DNA from: an uncultured Bacteroidales bacterium
GTDB taxonomy: Bacteria > Bacteroidota > Bacteroidia > Bacteroidales > Bacteroidaceae
Length of the DNA: 64,000 nt
Reading direction: 5' to 3'
Assembly (NCBI GenBank): GCA_949297215.1
Contig: CASFRV010000001.1
Coordinates: 434,001 to 498,000, forward strand
A program made the position numbers and the translations under genes. The notes beneath the pieces are model-generated. The model was given only the letters and a program-made list of their open reading frames with translations, ran no database searches and was not told the origin of the DNA. How positions within the stretch are numbered: the stretch's first letter is position 1; each line of letters begins with the position of its first letter. Shown here piece by piece: positions 1 through 11,436 of this stretch.

Positions 1-1
1 A

Positions 2-697
2 ACCGACCTGCGCGAGGCCATGCAGGCCGAGGTGGAGACGGAGCTCGTCTACGAGCGGCGGGGCGAGCGCCGTACGTTCACGGTCGACAGCCTTCCGGGG
101 AGCGACTGGACGTTTGTCGACTCGCGCACAACGGTGGTAAAGCCGGCAGCCGTCAACGACTTCTTTCTGCTCGACGACGGAGGGACCGATCTGGCTCCCG
201 CCATGCTGGAAGACACGTCGTATGCCTTTCTGTTGACCATTCCCGACGCCGCAACGGCCGACGACGGCTGCAACGACCGCATCAACGACCTGTACGACTT
301 CGCTCTCGACAACGGCTACGCTTTCTATGGAGCCGCGGCAGCCACGCCGGCCGAGATAGAAGAGTGGCGCGACAAGACGGGCGCCTCGTACGTCATCCTG
401 AAAGCCGACCGCGATATGCTGCGCAGCGCCGTTCGCTCCAATCCCGGCATGCTCCTCCTGCACGACGGAAAAATAGTGGCCAAGTGGAGCAACAACAACC
501 TGCCCGAAGGGCTCGAAAGCTGGCAGCCGGCACAGGGCGAGCGGGAGCAGATGCAAGCCGGCGGACTGCCCCTTTATGTGCGGCAGCTGCTCTGGTTCCT
601 TGTCCCGCTGCTCGTCGTCATGTGTGCCGACTCGCTGTGGGTGGCCTCGAAGTATTACAAACGCTATCGACATAAAAAACTTTTAAAGCAAAAGCAA
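2..697 (+). CDS. DoxX/BT_3928-type membrane protein, C-terminal part (5' end outside window)
   Basis: The frame is open at the window edge, so the N-terminus is missing. What remains is about 230 residues: a soluble domain resembling the thioredoxin-like part of Bacteroidales DoxX-family (BT_3928-type) proteins, including the stretch [15 protein letters not shown], then one hydrophobic segment ([12 protein letters not shown]) and a basic tail. The DoxX transmembrane bundle would lie upstream. Position directly before tpiA is the usual Bacteroides arrangement. No stop codon separates this frame from the tpiA ATG at 698, so as sequenced the two are fused. The function of the family is not firmly known. 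Confidence 0.7.
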
Positions 698-1456
698 ATG
701 AGAAAGAAAATCGTAGCAGGCAACTGGAAGATGAACAAGAACCTGCAAGAAGGGCTGGCTCTGGCCGGCGAGCTGGTAGAAACGCTGAAGGGCGAGACGC
801 CTAAGTGTGATGTCATTATCTGTACGCCGTTTATCCACCTGGCTCCCGTGGCCGGACTCATCAAGGACAGCGTGATTGCCCTCGGTGCAGAAAACTGCGC
901 CGACAAGGCATCGGGCGCATACACCGGCGAAGTGTCGGCTGAAATGGTGAAATCGACCGGCGCCGACTATGTCATCCTCGGCCACTCCGAGCGCCGTGCC
1001 TACTACCACGAGACGCCCGAAATTTTGAAGGAGAAAATCAACCTGGCCCTTGCCAACGGCCTGAAGGTAATCTTCTGCATCGGCGAAGTGCTCGAAGAAA
1101 GAGAAAGCGGCAAGCAGAACGAGGTGGTGAAAGCCCAGCTCGAAGGTTCGCTCTTCGACCTGACGAAAGAGCAGTTTGCCAATATCGTGCTCGCCTACGA
1201 GCCCGTGTGGGCCATCGGAACGGGCAAGACCGCCACGGCCGAGCAGGCTGAGGAAATGCACGCTTTCATCCGCGGGGTGATTGCTGATAAATTTGGCGCC
1301 GAAGCAGCCGAAAACGTTTCCATCCTGTATGGTGGCAGCTGCAAGCCCGGCAATGCCAAGGAAATCTTTGCAAAAGAAGACGTCGACGGAGGTCTCATCG
1401 GCGGTGCCGCTCTGAAGGCTGCCGACTTCAAGGGCATTATCGACGCTTGGAACTAA
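698..1456 (+). CDS. tpiA: Triosephosphate isomerase
   Basis: Interconverts dihydroxyacetone phosphate and glyceraldehyde 3-phosphate in cytosolic glycolysis. Counting from the ATG at 698 gives 252 residues, the normal family length. Active-site residues are visible: Lys11 in NWKMN, His96 in LGHSERR, catalytic Glu168 in [11 protein letters not shown] (loop 6 follows), and the phosphate-binding YGGS near the C-terminus. The ATG at 698 is chosen because it starts exactly at the TIM domain, but the preceding frame runs into it without a stop, so an N-terminally fused product is possible. A strong terminator follows. Confidence 0.97.
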   Translation: MRKKIVAGNWKMNKNLQEGLALAGELVETLKGETPKCDVIICTPFIHLAPVAGLIKDSVIALGAENCADKASGAYTGEVSAEMVKSTGADYVILGHSERRAYYHETPEILKEKINLALANGLKVIFCIGEVLEERESGKQNEVVKAQLEGSLFDLTKEQFANIVLAYEPVWAIGTGKTATAEQAEEMHAFIRGVIADKFGAEAAENVSILYGGSCKPGNAKEIFAKEDVDGGLIGGAALKAADFKGIIDAWN

Positions 1457-1469
1457 TCTGAAACGAACG

Positions 1470-1520
1470 AAAGGGTGGGGCGCAGCGGCTGCCCGACAGC
1501 CGGCGCCCGCCCTTCTTTTT
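1470..1520 (+). terminator. Rho-independent terminator after tpiA
   Basis: A long stem (aagggtggggcgc with ggcgcccgccctt) encloses an inner cggctg/cagccg stem and is followed by CTTTTT. It lies 14 bases after the tpiA stop and before the SPOR gene. Confidence 0.8.
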
Positions 1521-1531
1521 AACTAAACGAC

Positions 1532-2068
1532 ATGAGATACGTTCTTTCTATCGTCCTTTCGCTGTGTGCTTTCGGCGCTTATGCGCAGACGGCCGACACA
1601 TATACCCGGCATTTGCGCCAGCAGAAAGCCGGCGCCGGGACTGTAACCGTGACGCAGGATGCCGAAATCGAAGCTTTGGTGAACAACGAAGCGACGAAGA
1701 AGAAAGAAGAAAAAAAACCTCTCGCCGGAGAGAAGCAGGAAAAGCCCCACCATCGCCAGGCGCCCGAACAGCGTTTCAACCTGTCGGGGAGCCGCCAGCG
1801 CTACAAGGCCAAGGGCTATCGCATCCAGGTGTTTACGGGCGGCAATTCGCGGGCAGACCGTCAGGCCGCGCGACGAATGGAGCAGAAGTGTAAAAAAGCC
1901 TTCCCCGAGCTTTCGGCTTATGTTCATTTCGTGTCGCCGCGCTGGATTTGTCGCGTGGGCGATTTCCGTACGAGAGAGGACGCCAACAAATATCTGCACA
2001 TGATACGCAAGGCGCAAATATCGAACGAAGCGCATGTGGTGAGCTGCACCGTTTTGCTGGCGCATTAA
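1532..2068 (+). CDS. SPOR-domain secreted protein
   Basis: 178 residues. The N-terminus [19 protein letters not shown] is a signal peptide with an AQ-type cleavage end. A Lys/Glu-rich linker (about residues 50-85) leads into a C-terminal SPOR domain (about 95-175: [13 protein letters not shown] ... [18 protein letters not shown]), a fold that binds peptidoglycan stripped of stem peptides. It probably acts in the periplasm at the division site or on the wall; the exact role is unknown. The gene lies between tpiA and folE, as in Bacteroides, and ends 14 bases before folE. Confidence 0.88.
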   Translation: MRYVLSIVLSLCAFGAYAQTADTYTRHLRQQKAGAGTVTVTQDAEIEALVNNEATKKKEEKKPLAGEKQEKPHHRQAPEQRFNLSGSRQRYKAKGYRIQVFTGGNSRADRQAARRMEQKCKKAFPELSAYVHFVSPRWICRVGDFRTREDANKYLHMIRKAQISNEAHVVSCTVLLAH

Positions 2069-2082
2069 AAAGAAAGGAAAGA

Positions 2083-2649
2083 ATGGAAGAAGAAAAAATC
2101 GAACGTCTGCGCTATCATTATGGCGAGATCCTGAAGCTCTTGGGCGAGGATACCACGCGCGACGGCCTGCTGAAAACGCCAGAGCGTGTGGCAAAAGCCA
2201 TGCTGACGCTGACAAAGGGATATACGATGGACCCGGCCGCCGTGTTGCAGTCGGCAAAGTTCAACGAGCCGTACAATCAGATGGTTATAGTGAAGGACAT
2301 CAATTTCTATTCCCTTTGCGAGCACCATATGCTGCCGTTTTACGGCAAGGTACACGTGGCATACATCCCCAACGGGTATATAACGGGACTTTCGAAGATA
2401 GCACGCGTGGTCGACATCTTTTCACACCGCCTCCAAGTGCAGGAACGCATGACGATGCAGATAAAAGACTGCATCCAGCAGGCGCTGAATCCGCTTGGCG
2501 TCATGGTAGTGGTCGAGGCGCAGCACATGTGCATGCAGATGCGGGGTGTGGAGAAGGACAACTCCGTGACAACGACGAGCGATTTCTGCGGTGCGTTCAA
2601 CCAGGCCAAGACACGCGAGGAATTTCTCGAACTGGTATGCACGCGGTGA
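2083..2649 (+). CDS. folE: GTP cyclohydrolase I
   Basis: Converts GTP to 7,8-dihydroneopterin triphosphate, the first step of folate (and queuosine-type pterin) synthesis. 188 residues from the ATG at 2083. Zinc ligands are recognisable: Cys79 and His82 in [10 protein letters not shown], and Cys150 in [10 protein letters not shown]. The frame is open upstream to 1948 but that part overlaps the SPOR gene; the chosen start matches the family length and follows the SPOR stop closely, suggesting co-transcription. Confidence 0.97.
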   Translation: MEEEKIERLRYHYGEILKLLGEDTTRDGLLKTPERVAKAMLTLTKGYTMDPAAVLQSAKFNEPYNQMVIVKDINFYSLCEHHMLPFYGKVHVAYIPNGYITGLSKIARVVDIFSHRLQVQERMTMQIKDCIQQALNPLGVMVVVEAQHMCMQMRGVEKDNSVTTTSDFCGAFNQAKTREEFLELVCTR

Positions 2650-2707
2650 AAGAGGAAAAAATCGTAAAAACGTTTCGCGAAGCAATGGCCGTGTCGGAAA
2701 GTTTTCG

Positions 2708-2715
2708 TACATTTG
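2708..2715 (+). promoter_or_regulatory. -7 box TACATTTG upstream of tRNA-Gly
   Basis: Exact match to the Bacteroidota consensus TAnnTTTG, ending 13 bases before the first tRNA base. No clear -33 TTG was seen. Confidence 0.6.
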
Positions 2716-2728
2716 CATTCGCAAACAT

Positions 2729-2801
2729 GCGGCAGTAGCTCAGTTGGTAGAGCATTGGCTTCCCAAGCCAAGGGTCGCGGGTTCGAGTCCCGTTTGCCGC
2801 T
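2729..2801 (+). tRNA. tRNA-Gly (anticodon CCC)
   Basis: 73 bases fold as a full cloverleaf. The acceptor arms gcggcag/ttgccgc pair with one G-U at the base. The anticodon stem ttggc/gccaa encloses loop ttcccaa, with anticodon CCC at 2762-2764. The T arm contains gttcgagtcc. U73, typical of bacterial tRNA-Gly, is the last base; CCA is not encoded. Confidence 0.97.
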
Positions 2802-2816
2802 CAAATCAACCTTTGA

Positions 2817-2893
2817 CTCGATGGAGGGAATATTTGTTGCAAGCATATTATTCTTAATCGGACCTGCTGCAACGCTAAGCACACTCCATCGCA
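2817..2893. other. Nested inverted repeats downstream of tRNA-Gly, possible structured RNA
   Basis: In the 211-base gap between the tRNA and pfkA, cgatggag (2819-2826) pairs with ctccatcg (2884-2891), and inside it gttgcaagc (2836-2844) pairs with gctgcaac (2866-2873) with one bulge. This could be a pfkA leader structure or chance. No gene was found in the gap. Confidence 0.25.
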
Positions 2894-3012
2894 ATCGTTC
2901 CAGAAAATATATTTATATAATGACTGATCGCCCGCAACCATTCTGGCAAGACAGGTGGGCGAGGGCTCGTGTCGTTTTTCGTCAACAATAGGAAAAATAA
3001 ATCAGAAACGTT

Positions 3013-3990
3013 ATGGGAAAAATAAGATGTGTAGGCGTGCTGACGTCGGGCGGTGATGCGCCGGGCATGAATGCGGCTATCCGTTCGGTTACGCGGAGCG
3101 CCATTTGCAACGGCTTTAAAGTGAAAGGTATCTACCGTGGATACGAAGGGCTCATCAATGGAGAGGTGAAGACCTTCACGACTGAGGATGTCAGCAACAT
3201 CATACAAACGGGCGGAACCATATTGAGAACGGCCCGCTCCAAGATGTTTGAAACGCCCGAAGGCCGTAAAAAGGCTTTCGACACGTTGAAACGCGAGGGC
3301 ATAGACGCCCTGGTGGTCATCGGCGGCAACGGCTCGCTGACCGGAGCCATGATATTGGCCGAGGAATACGACTTTCCCTGCATCGGTCTGCCCGGAACGA
3401 TTGATAACGACTTATACGGAACCGACAGCACCATCGGCTACGACACGACGCTCAACACCATTACGCAGTGTGTCGACAAAATACGCGATACGGCCACTTC
3501 GCACGAACGCATCTTCTTTGTAGAAGTGATGGGGCGCGACGCAGGCTTCCTGGCTCAGAACAGCGCCATTGCGGCCGGTGCAGAGGCTGCCATCATCCCG
3601 GAAGATTCGACCGGCAGCGACCAGCTGATTAAGTTTATGGAGCGAGGCATCCGTAAAAGCAAGAAAAGCTGCATAGTTATCGTGAGCGAAAGCCCGAAGT
3701 GCGGCGCCATATATTATGCCGACCGCGTGAACAAGGAATACCCGAACTTCGACGTGCGCGTTTCCATCCTCGGCCACTTGCAACGGGGCGGTACCCCCTC
3801 GGCACGCGACCGCATCCTGGCCAGCCGCGTAGGCGTGGGCGCCATTCAGGCTCTCGTGCAGGGACAGCGCAACGTGATGGTGGGCATACGCAACAACGAG
3901 ATAGTGTATGTTCCGTTCGTCGATGCCGTAGGAAAGCGAAAGCAAATGGACTTACAGTTGATACAAGTTCTTGACGAGCTCTCCATATAA
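3013..3990 (+). CDS. pfkA: ATP-dependent 6-phosphofructokinase
   Basis: Phosphorylates fructose 6-phosphate at the committed step of glycolysis. 325 residues, the usual short bacterial length. The N-terminal [10 protein letters not shown], the GTIDND catalytic loop (Asp131, Asp133) and the [12 protein letters not shown] substrate segment are intact. In the nucleotide loop the usual GGDGS reads GGNGS: Asn106 replaces the Asp equivalent to E. coli Asp103, while the following Gly, which marks ATP rather than pyrophosphate use, is kept. Single gene between tRNA-Gly and the atp operon. Confidence 0.96.
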   Translation: MGKIRCVGVLTSGGDAPGMNAAIRSVTRSAICNGFKVKGIYRGYEGLINGEVKTFTTEDVSNIIQTGGTILRTARSKMFETPEGRKKAFDTLKREGIDALVVIGGNGSLTGAMILAEEYDFPCIGLPGTIDNDLYGTDSTIGYDTTLNTITQCVDKIRDTATSHERIFFVEVMGRDAGFLAQNSAIAAGAEAAIIPEDSTGSDQLIKFMERGIRKSKKSCIVIVSESPKCGAIYYADRVNKEYPNFDVRVSILGHLQRGGTPSARDRILASRVGVGAIQALVQGQRNVMVGIRNNEIVYVPFVDAVGKRKQMDLQLIQVLDELSI

Positions 3991-4060
3991 TAAATTAGGC
4001 AAAATGTTTGTTCCATTTTTCTTTCGATAAACAATTTTTATCGGCGGGGAAATGCGATGA

Positions 4061-5644
<1,584 letters not shown>

Positions 5645-5661
5645 TTGCGGAAACATATATT

Positions 5662-5910
5662 ATGAGCCTCAAAGTAGACATAGTATCTCCTGAAAAAGTC
5701 CTATATTCCGAGGAGGTGAATTCTGTGCAGGTTCCGGGAACAAAGGGCCGTTTTGAAATTCTGGTAAATCACGCGCCCATTATTTCCAGCCTCGCGGAAG
5801 GCTCCATTGTCTGCCGCGGAAAAGAAGAATTCACGCTTGATATTAAAGGCGGTTTTCTGGAAATGTCCGCTAACAGAGTGACAATTTGTGTTGAAACGGA
5901 AGGAAAATAG
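5662..5910 (+). CDS. atpC: F1Fo ATP synthase subunit epsilon (short form)
   Basis: 82 residues, covering only the N-terminal beta-sandwich (SLKVDIVSPEKVLYSEEV ... PGTKGRFEILVNHAPIISSL). The C-terminal helical hairpin that inhibits ATP hydrolysis in other bacteria is absent, so that mode of regulation is unlikely. It lies 17 bases after atpD. Confidence 0.93.
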   Translation: MSLKVDIVSPEKVLYSEEVNSVQVPGTKGRFEILVNHAPIISSLAEGSIVCRGKEEFTLDIKGGFLEMSANRVTICVETEGK

Positions 5911-5913
5911 ATA

Positions 5914-6315
5914 ATGGCAGCGATTGCAAAAAATTCATTACTTCTGGCACTGATATACTGCCTTCTCGCTCCGGCTTTGTTCGGAGTGGAAAAGCAGTTG
6001 CTGGGGGCTGAGGCGTATTTGCAGGTTTTGCCGATTTGTTGTCTGTCTGTTTTTTTCTTTGTGTCGACTGTCGGAGTCTTGATGCTGCTTAGGCGTGCGT
6101 TGCAACGCAACAAGCATTTTGAGAATCTCTTTTTATTGGCGACGATGCTCTTGTCGTTTGCCTGTATAGTGGTTTTCATTTTGTATGCGGTGATAAATGG
6201 CGAAGGTTTGCTGGCTTTTACAGCCAATATGTTTGCTTTTTATGTTGCGTCGCTGGTTTACTTGACAATTTACAGCATTCGGCAAGTGCGAAAAAAGAAA
6301 GGGAAACAATGCTGA
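5914..6315 (+). CDS. Four-helix membrane protein in the atp operon (AtpI-like position)
   Basis: 133 residues with four hydrophobic segments (about 8-25, 38-60, 75-95 and 103-125) and a basic C-terminus. It starts 3 bases after atpC, and its end overlaps the atpB start by 7 bases, so it is translated with the Fo genes. In other bacteria an AtpI protein that helps c-ring assembly or Mg2+ uptake precedes atpB. This may be a counterpart by position and topology, but I see no AtpI sequence signature. Confidence 0.75.
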   Translation: MAAIAKNSLLLALIYCLLAPALFGVEKQLLGAEAYLQVLPICCLSVFFFVSTVGVLMLLRRALQRNKHFENLFLLATMLLSFACIVVFILYAVINGEGLLAFTANMFAFYVASLVYLTIYSIRQVRKKKGKQC

Positions 6316-7379
6316 ATATTAAGAAATATCTGTTTGCAGTTGTGTTGATGGTGGTAAGCTGTACGTCTATGTCGGCTGCCTCTCAGAGCAACAACGAATC
6401 TTCGGAAGTGGATGTGAAGGAGATAGTGCTTGGCCATATGAGCGATGCGTATGAGTGGCACATCACGACATGGAACGGAGTTCACGTGTCGATACCTCTT
6501 CCCGTCATTCTGTATAGCGAGCACAGTGGCTGGCATATATTCCTTTCATCGGAATTTCATCATGCTTCGAGTGGTGAATACGAAGGCTTTTATATTGATA
6601 ATGCCACGGGCAAGATTTATGAACACGTTTCCGGGGTTTCCGAAGGCGTGAAGCCTTGGGATTTTTCCATAACGAAGGATGTTGTTCAGATTTGGTTCGT
6701 CGTGTTTATCATGTTGGGCATTTTCATCAGTTCGGCCCGTTGGTATAAAAAGCACAGGAGCTTTGATGAGTCGCCCAAGGGGCTTGTTGGTCTGGTGGAG
6801 ATGTTTGTCATGATGGTAAACGACGACATTATCAAAGCCTGCATCGGTGAAAAGCATTATAAGCCCTATGCGCCTTTTTTGCTGACCGTATTCTTTTTCA
6901 TTTTCCTGACGAATCTGATGGGGCTCATCCCGACGTTTCCCGGTGGCGCCAACGTTACGGGGCATATCGTCGTCACCTTTTTCCTGGCCATGTGTACTTT
7001 CCTGCTTGTCAACCTGTTTGGCAACAAGGAGTATTGGAAGGAAATCTTTTGGCCCGACGTTCCCACGTGGTTGAAGGTGCCTGTGCCCTTGATGCCCGTC
7101 ATTGAGTTTTTCGGCATCCTGACAAAACCATTTGCACTGATGGTCCGTCTCTTTGCCAACATGATGGGAGGTCACGCTATTATCCTTGCATCGGCATGTG
7201 TTATCTTCATAACGTGTCAAGTGGGGATGGGGATAGGCGCTCCGATGACCGTTTTCAGCTTTGCTCTTATGGTATTTATGAATTGCCTTGAATTGCTTGT
7301 CGCTTTTATCCAGGCATACGTCTTTACCATGTTGAGCTCAATATTTATCGGCTTGGCTCACCCCGAGCATCATAAGTGA
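6309..7379 (+). CDS. atpB: F1Fo ATP synthase subunit a
   Basis: Stator subunit forming the ion half-channels. 356 residues, about 85 more than E. coli AtpB: the N-terminus has a signal-like segment (YLFAVVLMVVSCTSMSAAS) and about 100 residues that should be periplasmic, as in other Bacteroidales. The essential Arg280 is in LMVRLFANMMGGH. Five to six transmembrane segments follow residue 120. Confidence 0.96.
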   Translation: MLNIKKYLFAVVLMVVSCTSMSAASQSNNESSEVDVKEIVLGHMSDAYEWHITTWNGVHVSIPLPVILYSEHSGWHIFLSSEFHHASSGEYEGFYIDNATGKIYEHVSGVSEGVKPWDFSITKDVVQIWFVVFIMLGIFISSARWYKKHRSFDESPKGLVGLVEMFVMMVNDDIIKACIGEKHYKPYAPFLLTVFFFIFLTNLMGLIPTFPGGANVTGHIVVTFFLAMCTFLLVNLFGNKEYWKEIFWPDVPTWLKVPVPLMPVIEFFGILTKPFALMVRLFANMMGGHAIILASACVIFITCQVGMGIGAPMTVFSFALMVFMNCLELLVAFIQAYVFTMLSSIFIGLAHPEHHK

Positions 7380-7391
7380 AATCATTATTAA

Positions 7392-7670
<279 letters not shown>

Positions 7671-7684
7671 TTTGAGAAAGCGAT

Positions 7685-8200
7685 ATGCAGTCGTTAAATC
7701 TGCCATCCATTTTAACGCCTGACTTCGGCCTCCTCTTTTGGATGCTTGTCGCCTTTCTGGTGGTCTTTGTGCTATTGGCGAAGTACGGTTTCCCCGTTAT
7801 CGTAAAGATGGTGGAGGACCGGAAAAAGTTTATAGACGAATCGTTGAAAAATGCCCGTGAGGCCAACGAGAAGCTTGCCAACATTAAGAGTGAAGGCGAG
7901 GACATCTTGCGCGCGGCCCGCGAGCAGCAGGCCGTTATCCTGAAAGAAGCGATGGCTGCACGCGACAGTATCTTGAAAGAGGCCAAGGAAAAGGCGCAGC
8001 GCGAGGGACAAAAGCTCGTAGAGGAGGCAAAGGCGCAGATACTTGTGGAGAAGGAGAACGCCATGCGCGAGATCCGTTCTCAGATCGGCGACCTTTCCAT
8101 CAAGATTGCGAGCAAAGTGGTCCAGCGCGACATGGAGCAAGACAAAGAGCAGGAGCGTTTCATCGAGCAAGTGCTCAAAGAAATGGAATCTGCGAGATAA
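7685..8200 (+). CDS. atpF: F1Fo ATP synthase subunit b
   Basis: 171 residues: one N-terminal membrane helix (about 15-33, FWMLVAFLVVFVLLAKYGF), then a long charged helix rich in Glu/Lys/Ala that forms the peripheral stalk dimer. It starts 14 bases after atpE and ends 21 bases before atpH. Confidence 0.96.
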   Translation: MQSLNLPSILTPDFGLLFWMLVAFLVVFVLLAKYGFPVIVKMVEDRKKFIDESLKNAREANEKLANIKSEGEDILRAAREQQAVILKEAMAARDSILKEAKEKAQREGQKLVEEAKAQILVEKENAMREIRSQIGDLSIKIASKVVQRDMEQDKEQERFIEQVLKEMESAR

Positions 8201-8221
8201 GAAAGGTTTGAGGAAGACTTT

Positions 8222-8764
8222 ATGGACATAGGTATTATTTCCGTTCGTTATGCCAAGGCGCTGTTGCAGTTTGCTATCGAAAATAAAGAAGAGCAAGCGG
8301 TTTACGGCGAGATGCAGACTCTCGGCGAGACGTTCAGGGCCGTGCCTGCCTTGCAGCAGGCGCTGATAAATCCGACGTACACCGAAGAGCAGAAAACCGG
8401 CTGGCTGCTCACGGCGGCTTCGGGCGACGCCAAAGCAACGCTTTCGCTCCGCCGCTTCGTTTCGCTGGTTGTAAAGAACGGGCGGGCTGATATGATGCTT
8501 TTCATATCGGCTTCCTATTTAACGCTTTATCGGAAGAAAAAGCACCTGACGGAAGCCCGCCTCACGTTTGCACGGCAGGTAAACGCCACGCTTGTGGAGC
8601 GCATCCGAAAGATGCTTGAAGAAAAAATCCACGCCAAGGTCGAAATGAGCGTTTCCGAAGACAAAGAGCTCTTAGGCGGCTTTGTCTTGGAATATGACAC
8701 GTATCGGCTTGACGCCAGTGTGCGGACGCAATTGAACGAATTGCGGCGCAATTGGGTGCAGTAG
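8222..8764 (+). CDS. atpH: F1Fo ATP synthase subunit delta
   Basis: 180 residues, normal for the OSCP/delta family, which joins the b stalk to the top of F1. The N-terminus DIGIISVRYAKALLQFA and the C-terminal LLGGFVLEYDTYRLDASVR are typical. Placed between atpF and atpA as usual. Confidence 0.95.
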   Translation: MDIGIISVRYAKALLQFAIENKEEQAVYGEMQTLGETFRAVPALQQALINPTYTEEQKTGWLLTAASGDAKATLSLRRFVSLVVKNGRADMMLFISASYLTLYRKKKHLTEARLTFARQVNATLVERIRKMLEEKIHAKVEMSVSEDKELLGGFVLEYDTYRLDASVRTQLNELRRNWVQ

Positions 8765-8788
8765 TAGAAATTAACAGATTAAATCTTT

Positions 8789-10375
8789 ATGCCAAACAAG
8801 ATAAAGCCCAGTGAGATTTCGGAGCTCCTGCTGCAACAATTGCAGCAGGCCGAAACGCAAGTCCGCTTTGAAGAGGTGGGCGTGGTGCTTTCGGTGGGAG
8901 ATGGCGTTGCCCGTATCTACGGCATGACGAATGTCACCGAAAACGAACTGGTAGAATTCGAAAACGGCGTAATGGCCGTGGCGATGAACTTGGAAGAGGA
9001 CAACGTCGGCGCTGTTCTCCTCGGCCCCTCGGAAGGTATCAAGGAAGGGCAGCGCGTGCGCCGCACGGGCCGCGTTGCCTCCATCGAGGTGAACGAGAAC
9101 ATGCTTGGCAGGGTCATCAACCCGTTGGGTATGCCGCTCGACGGCGGAAGCGAGATTGCGGGCGAGAAGTTCCGCATGCCGCTCGACCGTAAGGCGCCGG
9201 GCGTCATCTATCGCCAACCCGTTAATCAGGCTTTGCAGACCGGCTTGAAGGCCGTCGACTCCATGATACCCATTGGCCGCGGCCAGCGTGAGCTGATAAT
9301 CGGCGACCGTCAGACGGGCAAGACCGCCATTGCGATAGACACCATCATTAATCAGAAGAGCTGTTACGAGAACGGCGACCCTGTTTATTGTATCTACGTG
9401 GCCATTGGCCAGAAAGCGTCTACCGTGGCCAATATTGTGCGGGTGCTGAAAGAGAGCGGGGCCATGCCTTACTCCATCGTCGTGTCTGCCACGGCGGCCG
9501 AGCCTGCTGCCTTGCAGTATTTCGCCCCCTTTGCCGGTGCGGCCATAGGCGAATATTTCCGCGACCGCGGCAAGCATGCGCTGGTCGTTTACGACGATCT
9601 TTCGAAGCAGGCAGTTGCCTATCGTGAGGTTTCGCTCATCTTGCGCCGCCCTTCCGGTCGCGAGGCCTATCCGGGCGATGTCTTTTACCTCCATTCGCGC
9701 CTTTTGGAGCGCGCTGCCAAAATCAACAACCAGACGGAGGTGGCCGCCAAGATGAACGACCTGCCCGAGTGTATGAAAGGAAAAGTGGTGGGAGGCGGCT
9801 CCCTGACAGCCCTGCCCATCATCGAAACGCAGGCCGGCGACGTTTCGGCCTACATTCCCACGAATGTCATCTCCATTACCGACGGCCAGATATATCTTGA
9901 TACCAACCTGTTCAACCAAGGTGTGCGTCCGGCCATTGATGTGGGCATCTCCGTGTCGCGTGTAGGCGGTGCAGCTCAGATCAAGAGTATGAAAAAGATT
10001 GCCGGTACGTTGAAAATCGACCAGGCCCAGTACCGTGAGCTCGAAGCCTTTTCAAAGTTCTCGTCCGACATGGATCCCGTTACGGCCATGACCATCGACC
10101 GCGGCCGCAAGAACAACGAGCTCCTCATCCAGGCGCAGTACAGCCCGATGCCCGTGGGCGAGCAGGTGGCCATCCTCTACTGCGGCACGAAGGGGCTGCT
10201 CCGCGACGTACCCCTCGACAAGGTGCGCGATTTTCAGGACAGCTTCTTGCAGATGCTGCGTGCCAACTATGCCGACAGCGTATTGGGAGAGCTTTCGCGC
10301 GGAAACATCGACGACAACGTCGTGAAGAACATCGAGAAGGTGGCTGCCGACGTGGCAGGACAGTATAAAAACTAA
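8789..10375 (+). CDS. atpA: F1Fo ATP synthase subunit alpha
   Basis: 528 residues; the non-catalytic nucleotide-binding subunit of F1. P-loop GDRQTGKT is at 172-179, and the arginine finger is in the [10 protein letters not shown] segment. The N-terminal regulatory barrel ([17 protein letters not shown]) is present. It is followed 6 bases later by atpG. Confidence 0.98.
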   Translation: MPNKIKPSEISELLLQQLQQAETQVRFEEVGVVLSVGDGVARIYGMTNVTENELVEFENGVMAVAMNLEEDNVGAVLLGPSEGIKEGQRVRRTGRVASIEVNENMLGRVINPLGMPLDGGSEIAGEKFRMPLDRKAPGVIYRQPVNQALQTGLKAVDSMIPIGRGQRELIIGDRQTGKTAIAIDTIINQKSCYENGDPVYCIYVAIGQKASTVANIVRVLKESGAMPYSIVVSATAAEPAALQYFAPFAGAAIGEYFRDRGKHALVVYDDLSKQAVAYREVSLILRRPSGREAYPGDVFYLHSRLLERAAKINNQTEVAAKMNDLPECMKGKVVGGGSLTALPIIETQAGDVSAYIPTNVISITDGQIYLDTNLFNQGVRPAIDVGISVSRVGGAAQIKSMKKIAGTLKIDQAQYRELEAFSKFSSDMDPVTAMTIDRGRKNNELLIQAQYSPMPVGEQVAILYCGTKGLLRDVPLDKVRDFQDSFLQMLRANYADSVLGELSRGNIDDNVVKNIEKVAADVAGQYKN

Positions 10376-10381
10376 CGCTTT

Positions 10382-11254
10382 ATGCCTTCACTCAAAGAAG
10401 TCAAGACGCGTATTGCTTCCGTCAACAGCACTCGTAAGATTACGAGCGCAATGAAGATGGTGGCTTCCTCAAAGTTGCGCCGCGCCCAGCAGGCCATCGA
10501 GCAGATGAGGCCTTACGAGGAGCGCCTGAACAACATCATGGCGACTTTCTTGAAGAACATGCAGGGTGAGGTGGCTTCTCCTTATGCGGTGACACGCGAG
10601 GTGAAGCGGGTGGTCTTGGTTGCCTATTCGTCCAATTCCAGTCTTTGTGGAGGCTTCAATTCAAACGTGATCAAGGAGCTCAGAAAAGCAGTCGAGGCCT
10701 ATCGTGCAGCCGGTGTCGAGGTGGTCAAGGTTTATCCCCTCGGACGAAAAGTGTTCGACGCCATGCGTAAGGACGGCTTTTCAGGCCTGACAGATTATTC
10801 TGCCGTGCTCAACCATCCCGCTTATGCACCGGTGGTCGAGGTAGCCTCCGAGATAATGGATATGTACGTGCGGGGCGAGATCGATAAGGCCGAAATCCTT
10901 TATCATCACTTCAAGAGCTCGTCCACGCAGGTGCTCAGGCACGAAGATTTCCTGCCCGTCAGCCTTGACGTGCAGGAGCAGGAGGAAACTGCGGCTTCGG
11001 CGCTCGACTATATCGTCGAACCCTCGCCGGCTGAAATCCTGACAGACCTCATCCCCAAGGCGCTCCACCTGAAGCTGTATGCCGCCATGCTCGACAGCCT
11101 GGCCAGCGAGCACGCCGCGCGCGTCATTGCCATGCAGGTGGCCACGGACAATGCCGACGAGCTGCTGCGCGACCTCACGTTGCAGTACAACAAATCGCGG
11201 CAGCAGGCCATCACCAACGAGCTGCTCGACCTTGCGGGCGGTGCCATGCAGTAA
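10382..11254 (+). CDS. atpG: F1Fo ATP synthase subunit gamma
   Basis: 290 residues; the central rotor shaft. The N-terminal helix PSLKEVKTRIASVNSTRKIT and the C-terminal helix ending in LQYNKSRQQAITNELLDL are both diagnostic. Last gene of the atp operon; a strong terminator begins about 60 bases later. Confidence 0.97.
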   Translation: MPSLKEVKTRIASVNSTRKITSAMKMVASSKLRRAQQAIEQMRPYEERLNNIMATFLKNMQGEVASPYAVTREVKRVVLVAYSSNSSLCGGFNSNVIKELRKAVEAYRAAGVEVVKVYPLGRKVFDAMRKDGFSGLTDYSAVLNHPAYAPVVEVASEIMDMYVRGEIDKAEILYHHFKSSSTQVLRHEDFLPVSLDVQEQEETAASALDYIVEPSPAEILTDLIPKALHLKLYAAMLDSLASEHAARVIAMQVATDNADELLRDLTLQYNKSRQQAITNELLDLAGGAMQ

Positions 11255-11314
11255 GAGGCGAAGTCGGCGGCCGGCAGTGGCCGCAAAGCGCTTTCTCACG
11301 CGACAGAAAACGAC

Positions 11315-11361
11315 AAGGAGCAGACCGAACGTCCTTTGCGGCGGCGGTCTGCTCCTTTTTT
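11315..11361 (+). terminator. Rho-independent terminator of the atp operon
   Basis: Perfect 13-bp stem (aaggagcagaccg with cggtctgctcctt), 17-base loop, then a T run. Confidence 0.85.
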
Positions 11362-11436
11362 GTGCCCGCTTCGGCGCTGGACCGCGCGGCTGTCATCTTC
11401 GTGCTTTGCGCAGTTTGCTCGGGGCCCCGATATAGT

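Noticed and set aside
2729-3012. tRNA-Gly as an integration site for a mobile element
   Set aside because: No integrase, no repeated tRNA end and a housekeeping gene follows directly.
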